The notes under the pieces were generated by a model. It saw only the letters and a list, made by a program, of their open reading frames with translations, had not been told where the DNA came from and searched no databases. From assembly GCF_023715685.1 (NCBI RefSeq), contig NZ_JAMBOQ010000001.1, positions 310,001 through 374,000 on the forward strand: a stretch of DNA of 64,000 nucleotides, given 5' to 3'. Shown in pieces: positions 9,230 through 17,353 of the stretch (the first letter of the stretch is position 1; each line of letters opens with the position of its first letter). This DNA is from Priestia aryabhattai (GTDB lineage Bacteria > Bacillota > Bacilli > Bacillales > Bacillaceae_H). A program made the translations under genes and the position numbers.

Positions 9230-9345
9230 TTACCTTCTTTCTTTGCTTTTATTGTCTACGCTGAAGAATGTTAATGCAACTCATTTGCACCTTAAAACAA
9301 CTTCCTTTGCATATATTTAATTCTTGCATTATGGTTTCTGAAGAT

Positions 9346-10194
9346 TCATTTATGAAACACATTAAATTGATCCCAAACGTTCTCCAATACTTCCAGCTTC
9401 TCTTGAAAATCGATTTCTTTTTCTTTGCTGATGGAAACTAATAAAGCATTGATTAAGCTAAGAGGCGCTACAAAAGAGTCAATAAACGTCGGCATTTGAC
9501 TAGATGCGGTTAAAGGAATATCCGCATACGGAATAAGCGGTGATAATAAATGGTCTGTAATCGCAATTGTCGTAGCTTGCTTTTGATGCGCATAAGAAAA
9601 TACTTGCACCGTACTTTTGGTATATCTTGAAAAGCTGATCCCAATCACAACGTCTTCTTTTCCTAGGTCGTATAAACGTTCAGAAACTGTTTCGATAGAA
9701 TGGAGCAGCTCTACTTTTCCTAAAAGGAACTGAAGATAATACTGAAGAAACGTCCCGAGCGAAACAGCGCTTCGATTGGCAATAATATAGACACTTTTTG
9801 CCTTTACTAATGCTTCTACTGCACTTTTAAATGCTTTCATATCTAAATTTTCTAACGTCGCCCGTATATTTGCACTATCATCTAAAAAAACATCATACAC
9901 GCCTTGATCGTTATCGTCATAAACATCCTTAGACATCTTTAAGCGCTCTGTTGTCGTTAACTGCTGCTGAACAGAACTTTGCAGCGCTTGCTGCAAATGA
10001 GGATATCCTTTAAACCCTAGTGATGTAGCAAAACGAACAACCGTCGCATCGCTTACTTCCGTCATTTTAGCTAATTTATCTATGGTAAAAAAAGGAACAG
10101 TGTGGCGATTTTCTAAAATAAATTCCGCTATTTTCACATGAGATTTGCTCATCGAAGACATGCGTTCCGCTATATGTTTATATACATTTTCCAT
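9346..10194 (-). CDS. MurR/RpiR family transcriptional regulator
   Basis: About 282 residues: an N-terminal HTH_6 domain (IDKLAKMTEVSDATVVRFATSLGFKGY) followed by a SIS sugar-isomerase-like domain (SVYIIANRSAVSLG; DVVIGISFSRYTKSTVQVF; ATTIAITDH). Such regulators usually sense phosphosugars. It is next to the aminotransferase gene and separated from it by a terminator, so it has its own promoter. A dyad carrying GAAA-N6-TTTC half-sites over the aminotransferase promoter is its best candidate target. ATG 10194 is favoured over GTG 10218, because the GTG overlaps AAGGAGATC, the apparent ribosome binding site. The ligand is unknown. Confidence 0.85.
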   Translation of the reverse strand: MENVYKHIAERMSSMSKSHVKIAEFILENRHTVPFFTIDKLAKMTEVSDATVVRFATSLGFKGYPHLQQALQSSVQQQLTTTERLKMSKDVYDDNDQGVYDVFLDDSANIRATLENLDMKAFKSAVEALVKAKSVYIIANRSAVSLGTFLQYYLQFLLGKVELLHSIETVSERLYDLGKEDVVIGISFSRYTKSTVQVFSYAHQKQATTIAITDHLLSPLIPYADIPLTASSQMPTFIDSFVAPLSLINALLVSISKEKEIDFQEKLEVLENVWDQFNVFHK

Positions 10195-10292
10195 AACTTT
10201 TATTGATCTCCTTCGCACTATAATACTTCAACAATAATTTTTCTATACTCCTTCTGTCAAGGTTCTTTCTTTTATATAAATTCTTACGTGAC

Positions 10293-10317
10293 AAAAACCG
10301 CTTGATATTCAAGCGGT
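10293..10317 (-). terminator. Terminator of the aminotransferase gene
   Basis: ACCGCTTGA and TCAAGCGGT make a 9-bp stem; on the minus strand it is followed by TTTTTG. Confidence 0.8.
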
Positions 10318-10329
10318 CGTATTACATCT

Positions 10330-11697
10330 TTACTTTTTAATACGCTTTAACGCTTCATTATGCGCGTGTACCGTACGTTTGATGTCTTCATCCGTATGGA
10401 CAACAGACATCGAATAGCGATTTAATGGTTTTGTGTAAATACCCAAATTTAACAGTTCATAATCAATTGTCTTGCGCAGCGTCATATCCACCTTGCTCAT
10501 ATCACGGTAATTTTTAATTTCTTGATTTGATAGAATAATATTAAAAATACTTCCCATGCCCACTGTTTGCATATTGATTCCATGTTTTTTATATACTTCT
10601 TCTAACTGATTTCTTAATGATGTAGTTTGAGCAAACAGCCCCTCCATGACACCGTCTTCTTCCAAAACACTGATGGTTGCCAATCCTGCTGCAAGAACGA
10701 TTGGATGACCGTTATATGTTCCGCTGTGGTAAAGAGAATCTTGCCCCTCACTCTCTCCGGCTGTTAAAATATCACGGCCTCCTTTGGCTGAGCTAATCAT
10801 CATTATTTCTTTTTTGCCTCCAATTGCTCCGACCGGAAAGCCTCCTCCAAGCACTTTTCCTAAAGCTGTAATGTCAGGTTTGATATTATACGCCTTTTGA
10901 GCTCCTCCAAGAGATAGACGAAACCCTGTTTTTACTTCATCAAAAATTAGTACAATCCCCAACTCTTCAGTAAGTTTGCGCAAGCCTTCCATAAATGATT
11001 GTTCAGCTGGAATAAAACCGCCTTGAACAGGCTCTAAAATGACCCCTGCTAATTCATCAGCGTGCGCCCGCAAAATTCTTTCAGTTGCTTCTACGTCGTT
11101 AAATGGCAAAACAACGGTGTTGTGTAAATAATAGTCAGGCAATCCTTTTGATTCTCCAACAGCTTGAGGTTTTTTTGCATTTCCTGCTTGTTCAACAATT
11201 GGATTCACACTAACTAGCACTTGATCATACCCTCCGTGGTAGTGTCCTTCAAACTTAGCAATTTTCTGCTTTCCTGTATAAGCAACAGCTGTACGAATGG
11301 CAAGTAGCGTCGCTTCGAGCCCCGAGTTTGTGTACCTCACCATTTCAATGCCTGGATATAGTTCAATTAATTTTTCCGCCATCGTGGTTTCTAGCTTATG
11401 AGGCGTGCCAAAAATGGTTGTACCTGACTCTTTCATTTGTTCTGTCACTGCATTAAAAACAGCGGGATGGCCATGCCCTAAAATTAATGCACCGTAGCAA
11501 AGCAAATAATCAATATATTCATTCCCATCTACATCATACAATTTGCTTCCGTTCCCTTTTTCCATCATCAAAGGATGAGGGTCAAAATATTTGATATTTG
11601 CGGTAACTCCTCCTGGAATTACTTCGCATGCTTTTTCAAAAAGCTCGAGTGAAGTAGCTGTTCGATTTGAAAATCCTTGTTTATTTTTCGTTTGCAT
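10330..11697 (-). CDS. PLP-dependent class III aminotransferase (glutamate-1-semialdehyde aminomutase-like)
   Basis: 455 residues, fold type I. The PLP lysine is in TALGKVLGGGFPVGAIGG, preceded by the PLP-binding Asp in VLIFDEVKTGFR; the glycine-rich CYGALILGHGHP and TNSGLEATLLAIR are also typical. It resembles GSA aminomutase (HemL/GsaB) but has extra insertions and a non-haem context, so a catabolic amino acid or amino-sugar transaminase is more likely. Its promoter (TTGAAA-N17-TATTAT) is covered by a 44-bp dyad and an RpiR regulator lies immediately downstream, suggesting controlled expression. GGGAGG precedes the ATG. The substrate is unknown. Confidence 0.82.
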   Translation of the reverse strand: MQTKNKQGFSNRTATSLELFEKACEVIPGGVTANIKYFDPHPLMMEKGNGSKLYDVDGNEYIDYLLCYGALILGHGHPAVFNAVTEQMKESGTTIFGTPHKLETTMAEKLIELYPGIEMVRYTNSGLEATLLAIRTAVAYTGKQKIAKFEGHYHGGYDQVLVSVNPIVEQAGNAKKPQAVGESKGLPDYYLHNTVVLPFNDVEATERILRAHADELAGVILEPVQGGFIPAEQSFMEGLRKLTEELGIVLIFDEVKTGFRLSLGGAQKAYNIKPDITALGKVLGGGFPVGAIGGKKEIMMISSAKGGRDILTAGESEGQDSLYHSGTYNGHPIVLAAGLATISVLEEDGVMEGLFAQTTSLRNQLEEVYKKHGINMQTVGMGSIFNIILSNQEIKNYRDMSKVDMTLRKTIDYELLNLGIYTKPLNRYSMSVVHTDEDIKRTVHAHNEALKRIKK

Positions 11698-11744
11698 AAA
11701 AAAACCTCCCTATACATAAAAAATGACAAACCTAAAGAATAAAA

Positions 11745-11796
11745 GAAATAAATGTTTCATTATAAATATAATATGAAATATTTATTTCTTTTTCAA
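11745..11796 (-). promoter_or_regulatory. Promoter and 44-bp dyad of the aminotransferase gene
   Basis: On the minus strand TTGAAA (11796-11791), 17 bases, TATTAT (11773-11768). Overlapping it, GAAATAAATGTTTCAT (11745-11760) and ATGAAATATTTATTTC (11773-11788) are inverted repeats matching at 15 of 16 positions with a 12-base centre. Each arm contains GAAA-N6-TTTC, as if two dimers bind. The position over the -10 implies repression; the neighbouring RpiR protein is the likely binder (inference). Confidence 0.6.
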
Positions 11797-11898
11797 CTTT
11801 TTTTTGAAAACTATCCCTATGAAAAATTAGTCTTTGTGCTGAAACTCTGCTTGTCTTCATATACATACAAAGAGATTCATAGACAAGGATGAGACAAC

Positions 11899-12480
11899 AT
11901 GTACAAAAAATTGATTGCAATTGGAATCGGCAGTGTATTTGTTAGTATTGGAATTAACGTTTTTATTCTTCCGCTTCAGCTTGTAACAGGAGGCATTACG
12001 GGAATCAGCTTAATCATTAATTATTTGCTGGGATATAAAGTAGGCGTTATGATTTTCTGCTTAAACCTTCCCATTTATCTTCTGGCACTAGGTTTTAACC
12101 GCTCTTATTTTTTAAATGCTATCTATGGCATGGTTCTCTCAGCCGTTATGATTGATTTGCTGTTTCCGCTTCACGGGATTTTTCACCTTCCCATTATCAT
12201 CAGCGCTTGCCTTGGAGGTGTTTTTAACGGAATCGGAACCGGCATCATGCTTCGGCAGCACGCAAGTCAAGGCGGAGTCGACTTATTTTCTCTGATACTT
12301 GCGAAATGGTTATCTTTAAACCCCGGCATTATCATTTTAGTGCTTGACGCATCTATTATTATTTCAGGTATTTTACTGCTTCAAAACGAAACAGCTATTT
12401 ATTCATTATTCATTGTTGTATGCTCGGGCATCGTGACCAGTTTAATTACGTCATTCAAACGCATCATCGTCTATGTATAA
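11899..12480 (+). CDS. YitT-family (DUF161) membrane protein, short form
   Basis: 193 residues with about five or six membrane segments and the YitT-family pattern VTGGITGISLIINYLLGYKVG and NGIGTGIMLRQHASQGGVDLFS. Most YitT proteins have about 280 residues with a C-terminal cytoplasmic DUF2179 domain, which is absent here; the protein ends soon after the last membrane segment. The role of the family is not established, though a transport function is suspected. AAGGATGAG precedes the ATG. A single-gene unit, convergent with the LCP gene. Confidence 0.8.
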   Translation: MYKKLIAIGIGSVFVSIGINVFILPLQLVTGGITGISLIINYLLGYKVGVMIFCLNLPIYLLALGFNRSYFLNAIYGMVLSAVMIDLLFPLHGIFHLPIIISACLGGVFNGIGTGIMLRQHASQGGVDLFSLILAKWLSLNPGIIILVLDASIIISGILLLQNETAIYSLFIVVCSGIVTSLITSFKRIIVYV

Positions 12481-12483
12481 GGA

Positions 12484-12515
12484 AAAAGCCTCGAGATATG
12501 CGTCTCAAGGCTTTT
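12484..12515. terminator. Bidirectional terminator
   Basis: AAAAAGCCTCGAGA pairs with TCTCAAGGCTTTT with one mismatch, flanked by A and T runs, between the YitT-like and LCP genes. Confidence 0.85.
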
Positions 12516-12517
12516 CT

Positions 12518-13459
12518 TTATTTTTCATTTAAGAATTCTTGCAGTGCTTCTTTATTTTTATCTAAATCAATATCAAGCACCATACCAACACCGCTATACG
12601 TTTTGTTTTCAAACGATCCGTCTAACGGCAATCGCAAGCTTTGAACATCTTTCATGTTTCCTGTTACTGCATCTTTAGCCAAAAGCATCATGCTTTTTGT
12701 ATCTAAATTTGTATCGATGTAAGGATCCATTACGCCGAGAAGCTTCGGTATTTTAAACACGCTGTTTAAGCTTGCCACTTCATCTTTAAGCTTTAAAACG
12801 ACTTCTTGCTGGCGCTGAACGCGTCCAAAGTCACTCATATTATCATGGCGAAAACGTACGTAGCCAAGCAGCTGTTCACCGTGTAAAACTTGGGTACCTT
12901 TGTGAAGCGTCATACCAATTCCTGAAGACATATCGTGAGGCACGGTTACTTCAATGCCATCAGGTGCAATCGTATCTACAATTTTTGAAAATCCTTCAAA
13001 GTCCACAACTGCATAATAGTTAATGTCGATATCAAAATTTTGTTTAATTGTTTGACGCAGCAGCTCAGGACCTCCGAACGCGTAAGCAGCATTCAGTTTT
13101 TGCTTGCCGTGTCCTGGAATATCCACATACATATCCCTCATAAGTGAAACAATTTTCGGGTGTTTGCTTCTAGAATCGTAGTGAGCAATTAAGATAGAGT
13201 CTGTACGAGAATGCTTTTCCCCGCGTGAGTCACTTCCTAACAGCAGCATATTTACTTCTCCATTATTTGGGAGACTGCCTTGAAACTGCTCAAAGGTCGT
13301 ACCGTCATCAGCAAATTCACCATCGCTTGCCATCGATAGTCCTTGCTTATATTGCCAGTAGCTGTATATGCTCCCAACGATAATAAAAAGGAACAACAAA
13401 GCAAAGAACACTCTGCCCCATCGAATTCTTCTTCTTCTTTTGCGTCTTGTTCGCTCCAC
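12518..13459 (-). CDS. LytR-CpsA-Psr family cell-wall polymer ligase
   Basis: About 313 residues. A very basic cytoplasmic N-terminus (ERTRRKRRRRIRW), one membrane segment, then the extracellular LCP domain: NMLLLGSDSR, RTDSILIAHYD, SLMRDMYVDIPGHGKQKLNAAYAFGG and a second arginine motif RFRHDNMSDFGRVQRQQ. LCP enzymes attach wall teichoic acid or other polymers from undecaprenyl carriers to peptidoglycan (TagT/TagU/TagV). The start is uncertain: ATG 13498 directly follows a long hairpin and has no ribosome binding site, while GTG 13459 has GGTGA 7 bases upstream. It lies downstream of ltaS on the same strand. Confidence 0.87.
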   Translation of the reverse strand: MERTRRKRRRRIRWGRVFFALLFLFIIVGSIYSYWQYKQGLSMASDGEFADDGTTFEQFQGSLPNNGEVNMLLLGSDSRGEKHSRTDSILIAHYDSRSKHPKIVSLMRDMYVDIPGHGKQKLNAAYAFGGPELLRQTIKQNFDIDINYYAVVDFEGFSKIVDTIAPDGIEVTVPHDMSSGIGMTLHKGTQVLHGEQLLGYVRFRHDNMSDFGRVQRQQEVVLKLKDEVASLNSVFKIPKLLGVMDPYIDTNLDTKSMMLLAKDAVTGNMKDVQSLRLPLDGSFENKTYSGVGMVLDIDLDKNKEALQEFLNEK

Positions 13460-13499
13460 GTTTCTGTCACCAGCTTTCTTTTTCAATGAAGTTCTCATA

Positions 13500-13548
13500 A
13501 AACAAGCAAGTAGCTAAGCTTTTAAAAAGCTCCTCTACTTGCTTGTTT
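13500..13548 (-). terminator. Hairpin between ltaS and the LCP gene
   Basis: AAACAAGCAAGTAG and CTACTTGCTTGTTT form a 14-bp stem with a secondary AGCTTTT/AAAAGCT stem inside. On the minus strand only TTTT follows before an ATG, so termination may be partial. Confidence 0.65.
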
Positions 13549-13573
13549 GGATTGTATGATGTGAAAGCTCACA

Positions 13574-15496
13574 TTACTTTTCTGTTTCTTGGTCTTTTCC
13601 ATACATGTATTTTGAAGGATCGACCGGTTTAAAGTCATCTAATTTATTAAATCGTAATAAATCACCGTATAACACTTTATCAGAAAGTTCTAGTTCTCTT
13701 CCAACTTTCTTTTTATAAGCTTTTGCTTCGTCTGTTGCTGTGATTCTTTCTCCTGTGTTTGTATCGTAATACTTGCCGTCAATTGACGTGTATTTCGGAG
13801 AAACATAATCACCATTTCTAAATGCTACTACCTGATCATGGTCTTTTGATAATAAATCTGTACCGAATTGAACATACTCTTTACTATCAATTCCCACTAA
13901 GTGAAGAAGCGTAGGTACTACGTCAATTTCACCGCCGTACGTGTGGTTTACTCCGCCTTTTACACCTGGTACGTGAAGGAAGAACGGTACGCGTTGAAGC
14001 TGAGCGTTTTTATATGGTGTGATTTTCTCGCCAAGGACTTTTTCCATCGCTTTGTTATGATTTTCAGAAATACCATAGTGGTCGCCGTAAATCATAATCA
14101 CTGAGTTGTCATATAAGCCTGACGCTTTTAGCTCTGTAAAGAATTCTTGCAGTGATTCATCCAAATAACGAGCCGTTTGGAAATAACGGTCTACTGTTCC
14201 ATCTCCTGTGTTTGCCGGCTCAATGCTAGCATCGCCTTTATCAAGAACGAACGGGAAATGGTTTGTTAATGTAATCATATGCGCATAGAACGGCTGCTTC
14301 AATGACTGTAGCATTGGCATAGATTCTTTGAAGAATGGCTTATCTTTTAATCCATAGTTTACTTTGTTATCACCAGTCATATTGTAATAACTTGCATCAA
14401 AGAATTTATCCACACCGAACTGTTTGTAAATTTCATTACGGTTCCAGAACGTTTTATAATCTCCGTGTAACACGGCACTTGTATAGCCGCCTTCTTGATC
14501 TAAGATCGCCGGTGCTGCTTGATACGTGTTGCGGCCTTTTAAGCTAAATGCTGATCCTTGAGGCAAGCCATATAATGACGTATCCATCATAAGCTCTGCA
14601 TCAGCTGTTTTACCTTGTCCTGTTTGATGGAAGAAGTTATCAAAATACATAAATTCATTTCCATTTGCTAATGAATTTAAAAACGGCGTTACTTCTTGCC
14701 CGTTTAACTTATAGTTAATTAGGAATGACTGAAATGATTCTAGATGGATTTTAATAATATTTTTTCCTTTTGCTTTACCCGCATACTCAATATTTGGAGC
14801 TGCATAGTGACTTGTACTGAAGTTTTTCACTGTTGTTAAGTCATCGCTGCTTGCGAATGCTCGCTGCTTTGAGTTTTTAACCGTTTGAACTGCATCATAC
14901 ACCGTGTAGTTGTATGCTCCTAAATATTTCACTAAGTAGTTGCGATCAAATGTTCTTGTTAGTAATTCAGGGCGATCTTTTTCAGCATAGTGCAAGTTAA
15001 TTGCAAAAGCGATAGCTCCTGCCGCTAATACTACAAACGTATAGCGGAACTTAAGACGTGCTTTTGGCCATTCGATTTTTCTAACAAACAATAGCGCAAT
15101 CAGTAAAATGATATCTACAAAGTAAAGAATATCGTGAGCTTTTACTAAGTCAGCGATACTGCCTCCTAAATGACCCACATTGCTTGTTTGCGTTAAAGTA
15201 GGCAATGTAACGAAGTCATTGAAGAATCGATAATATAAAATATTGCTGTACAAAATGACCGTCATGATTGTACTAAGGATAAGCGTCCAAACGATAGATC
15301 TTTTTCCTTTTGCAAACAATGCTAACCCTAAAAAGATCAAAGTTGAACTAATTGGATTAATAAACAATAACGTTTTTTGCATTGAGTCACTTATATCTAA
15401 GTTGAACTCCACTTTGTAAGACATGTAAGACTTGATCCACATGAATAAAACCGCTATAAAAAAGTAAAACAACGGCTTTGAAAATAGTTTTTTCAT
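13574..15496 (-). CDS. ltaS: Lipoteichoic acid synthase family protein LtaS
   Basis: About 640 residues. Five membrane segments occupy the first ~190 residues, then an AFA-SS site (in KQRAFASSDD) that suits signal peptidase cleavage, then an extracellular sulfatase-fold domain. Visible catalytic features: the Thr nucleophile in GQGKTADAELMMD, the metal-binding Glu in HLESFQSF and Asp-His in YGDHYGISENHN. LtaS polymerises glycerol phosphate from phosphatidylglycerol onto a glycolipid anchor to make lipoteichoic acid. AAAGGAA selects ATG 15496 over ATG 15532. Paralogues (YfnI, YqgS type) exist in Bacillus, so the exact member is uncertain. The LCP ligase gene follows it. Confidence 0.88.
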   Translation of the reverse strand: MKKLFSKPLFYFFIAVLFMWIKSYMSYKVEFNLDISDSMQKTLLFINPISSTLIFLGLALFAKGKRSIVWTLILSTIMTVILYSNILYYRFFNDFVTLPTLTQTSNVGHLGGSIADLVKAHDILYFVDIILLIALLFVRKIEWPKARLKFRYTFVVLAAGAIAFAINLHYAEKDRPELLTRTFDRNYLVKYLGAYNYTVYDAVQTVKNSKQRAFASSDDLTTVKNFSTSHYAAPNIEYAGKAKGKNIIKIHLESFQSFLINYKLNGQEVTPFLNSLANGNEFMYFDNFFHQTGQGKTADAELMMDTSLYGLPQGSAFSLKGRNTYQAAPAILDQEGGYTSAVLHGDYKTFWNRNEIYKQFGVDKFFDASYYNMTGDNKVNYGLKDKPFFKESMPMLQSLKQPFYAHMITLTNHFPFVLDKGDASIEPANTGDGTVDRYFQTARYLDESLQEFFTELKASGLYDNSVIMIYGDHYGISENHNKAMEKVLGEKITPYKNAQLQRVPFFLHVPGVKGGVNHTYGGEIDVVPTLLHLVGIDSKEYVQFGTDLLSKDHDQVVAFRNGDYVSPKYTSIDGKYYDTNTGERITATDEAKAYKKKVGRELELSDKVLYGDLLRFNKLDDFKPVDPSKYMYGKDQETEK

Positions 15497-15568
15497 TTTC
15501 AAATTCCTTTCACTAAAAAGTAGAGATTTCATGTTCAGCTAACCTCAGGAAAGCCCCCTACATTAAAT

Positions 15569-15620
15569 CGTAACGGTTACGTCCTGCAAAAGATTACCTG
15601 AAAATGATTCAATCTGTCAA
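15569..15620 (-). promoter_or_regulatory. Candidate ltaS promoter with palindrome at the start region
   Basis: On the minus strand TTGACA (15620-15615), 18 bases, TAATCT (15596-15591). Just downstream lies a perfect odd-centred palindrome CGTAAC-G-GTTACG (15569-15581), placed about where transcription would start. It does not match a CcpA cre site. Confidence 0.4.
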
Positions 15621-15903
15621 ACAATATCATCTTCATCTCTTTTTTTAGTCATCTACAAAATTTACATTTTAACTTGTAATCTCTTATTTTTTTATCATGA
15701 TGTTAACATTACACAATTGTTAATTTGTAAATTTTGTTCTCCCTATATTGCATACATATTAATTTACCACATTTCTGCTCTGCAATAAAAGTATTTTTAT
15801 TTTATTACGCATAATATTTCGCTTACTGAATGAAAAGATACTATTGTACTGGACGAAATTCTTTGCGTACGGTCTTAACTAGTAAAAATAGCTCTATCTA
15901 TGC
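15621..15903. other. AT-rich stretch without a gene
   Basis: Between the ltaS promoter and the 3' end of the cupin gene I see no open frame with a ribosome binding site, no RNA motif and no clear terminator. Confidence 0.5.
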
Positions 15904-16257
15904 TTATTCTGCCTCTTCACAAACAGCTACGCGGTCCCCTTGTGCAAAAGGCTGGGAAATAACAAGAAACTCAATCTCCTCCCTCGAACGATTCATCATT
16001 TGATGAAGAATGGACGGAAGTACTTCTACTCCTTCATGTGCTTTTATATCATAAATAATTCCGTCTACTTCTAGAGCAGCTGTTCCTTTTAGCACAAAGA
16101 AAAATTGATGTGCTCTTGTGTGGTAATGCCTTACCTCTTTCGTATGAGGGGGCATGCGCTCATGAATAATACTTACGTCTTTATTTTTTACTAGGTGCCA
16201 CCCATCGCATTTTCCTCCCCACACGTAATGTTCTGCGTTTTGCTTACTGATTTTCAT
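15904..16257 (-). CDS. Cupin domain protein
   Basis: 117 residues forming one cupin barrel. Motif 1 reads PPHTKEVRHYHTRAHQFFFVLKG with metal-ligand histidines, and motif 2 EGVEVLPSILHQMMNRS with a further His. Small single-domain cupins act as isomerases, dioxygenases or metabolite sensors, and sequence alone does not say which. GGGGAG precedes the ATG. It lies 52 bases upstream of the DMT exporter gene on the same strand and could be co-transcribed with it. Confidence 0.8.
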   Translation of the reverse strand: MKISKQNAEHYVWGGKCDGWHLVKNKDVSIIHERMPPHTKEVRHYHTRAHQFFFVLKGTAALEVDGIIYDIKAHEGVEVLPSILHQMMNRSREEIEFLVISQPFAQGDRVAVCEEAE

Positions 16258-16309
16258 GACAGCTCCCCTTTTTTTAATGAACGAACACCAACAAATTAAA
16301 TGGAAAATT

Positions 16310-17209
16310 CTATGTACTTTTTTGAACCCTACAATTGGAAATGTTTTTTTTAGATGCTGGTTTTTGCTTTAAGGTAAAAAGCATTCCTAAAAAGATCAAA
16401 ACAATGCCTGCAAGCTGAAGAAGCGTCGGGCGAAATCCTGTGAATGCTGTATCTAATAAAATGGCAACGGCTGGATCTAAAAACACCAGAACCGAAATCA
16501 CCTGAGTTTTTAAATAGCGCAGGCTGTCAAAAAACAAATAATACACTAAACCAGTATGTACAAAGCCCGTTACTAAAATAGCTGTCCAATTGGCCGTTGT
16601 TAGGAAATGAAAATCACTAAAATACACAAACGGCAATAATAGAAAGATTCCTAAAAAAGTCTGAAGAAATGTAACAGCATAAGCACTCGTATGAATAATT
16701 CCTTTTCCAAGCAGCGTCGTGCATGCATAAAACAAAGCGGCTAAAAGCGCCCAAAGTATTCCTGAAGACATGAAGCCCTCAATCGTAAGTTGCTCCACCC
16801 CAATAATTAGAAGTGTTCCTATAAAACAAATTAAGATAGACATAACGCCAAGAATCGTTAATTTCTCCTTAAACATAAAACTCCCCAGAAGCAATACTAA
16901 AACGGGTGCAAGATGATAAATAGAAATGGCAACCGTAACGGACATCATTTCAAATGCTTTAAATAGAAACACCCAGTTAAACACAAGAAAGATCCCACAC
17001 AGTAAAACCTGCTTTATTTCTTTGACATTCCATTTTTCCCTTTTGTACTCACCCGTTACGAACCAGCACATTCCGAGAAAAAGCGTTGCACAAATACAGC
17101 GAACAAATACTAAATCAAAGGAAGGCAGTCCGGTTTGGGTGGAGAAAAAGCCAATTGAACCAAAAATACTCATTGAAATCATCATTTTCACCATGGGCCC
17201 TGCTTTCAT
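16310..17209 (-). CDS. EamA/DMT superfamily transporter
   Basis: 299 residues with ten predicted membrane segments in two EamA repeats; typical stretches are VAISIYHLAPVLVLLLGSFMFKEKL and the second-half SVLVFLDPAVAILLDTAF. Members export amino acids, nucleosides or other metabolites. GAGGTGA precedes the ATG. The cupin gene follows on the same strand. Substrate unknown. A second EamA gene lies at 45414. Confidence 0.85.
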   Translation of the reverse strand: MKAGPMVKMMISMSIFGSIGFFSTQTGLPSFDLVFVRCICATLFLGMCWFVTGEYKREKWNVKEIKQVLLCGIFLVFNWVFLFKAFEMMSVTVAISIYHLAPVLVLLLGSFMFKEKLTILGVMSILICFIGTLLIIGVEQLTIEGFMSSGILWALLAALFYACTTLLGKGIIHTSAYAVTFLQTFLGIFLLLPFVYFSDFHFLTTANWTAILVTGFVHTGLVYYLFFDSLRYLKTQVISVLVFLDPAVAILLDTAFTGFRPTLLQLAGIVLIFLGMLFTLKQKPASKKNISNCRVQKST

Positions 17210-17295
17210 TTTCTCACCTCACTTTCAGAAAACTATTACTATTCAAACATAAGAAAGCTCATTTGTAAATTACTGGTTTGAACGTTCTATTCCAT

Positions 17296-17344
17296 AAAAA
17301 AAGCACAAAGACATGGGGGCAGTCCCATCGTCTTTGCACTTTTC
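17296..17344 (-). terminator. Terminator of the Old Yellow Enzyme gene
   Basis: An imperfect stem of about 17 bp pairs AAGCACAAAGACATGGG with CCCATCGTCTTTGCACTT; on the minus strand a run of seven T follows. Confidence 0.8.
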
Positions 17345-17353
17345 TGCTTTCTT

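Noticed and set aside
11732..11920. 62-codon minus-strand frame across the aminotransferase/YitT intergenic region
   Set aside because: It overlaps the operator and promoter region and the start of the forward gene, has no ribosome binding site, and its composition is not protein-like.
15569..15581. CcpA cre site before ltaS
   Set aside because: The palindrome lacks the TG...C-A outer positions of cre, so it is reported only as an unassigned dyad.
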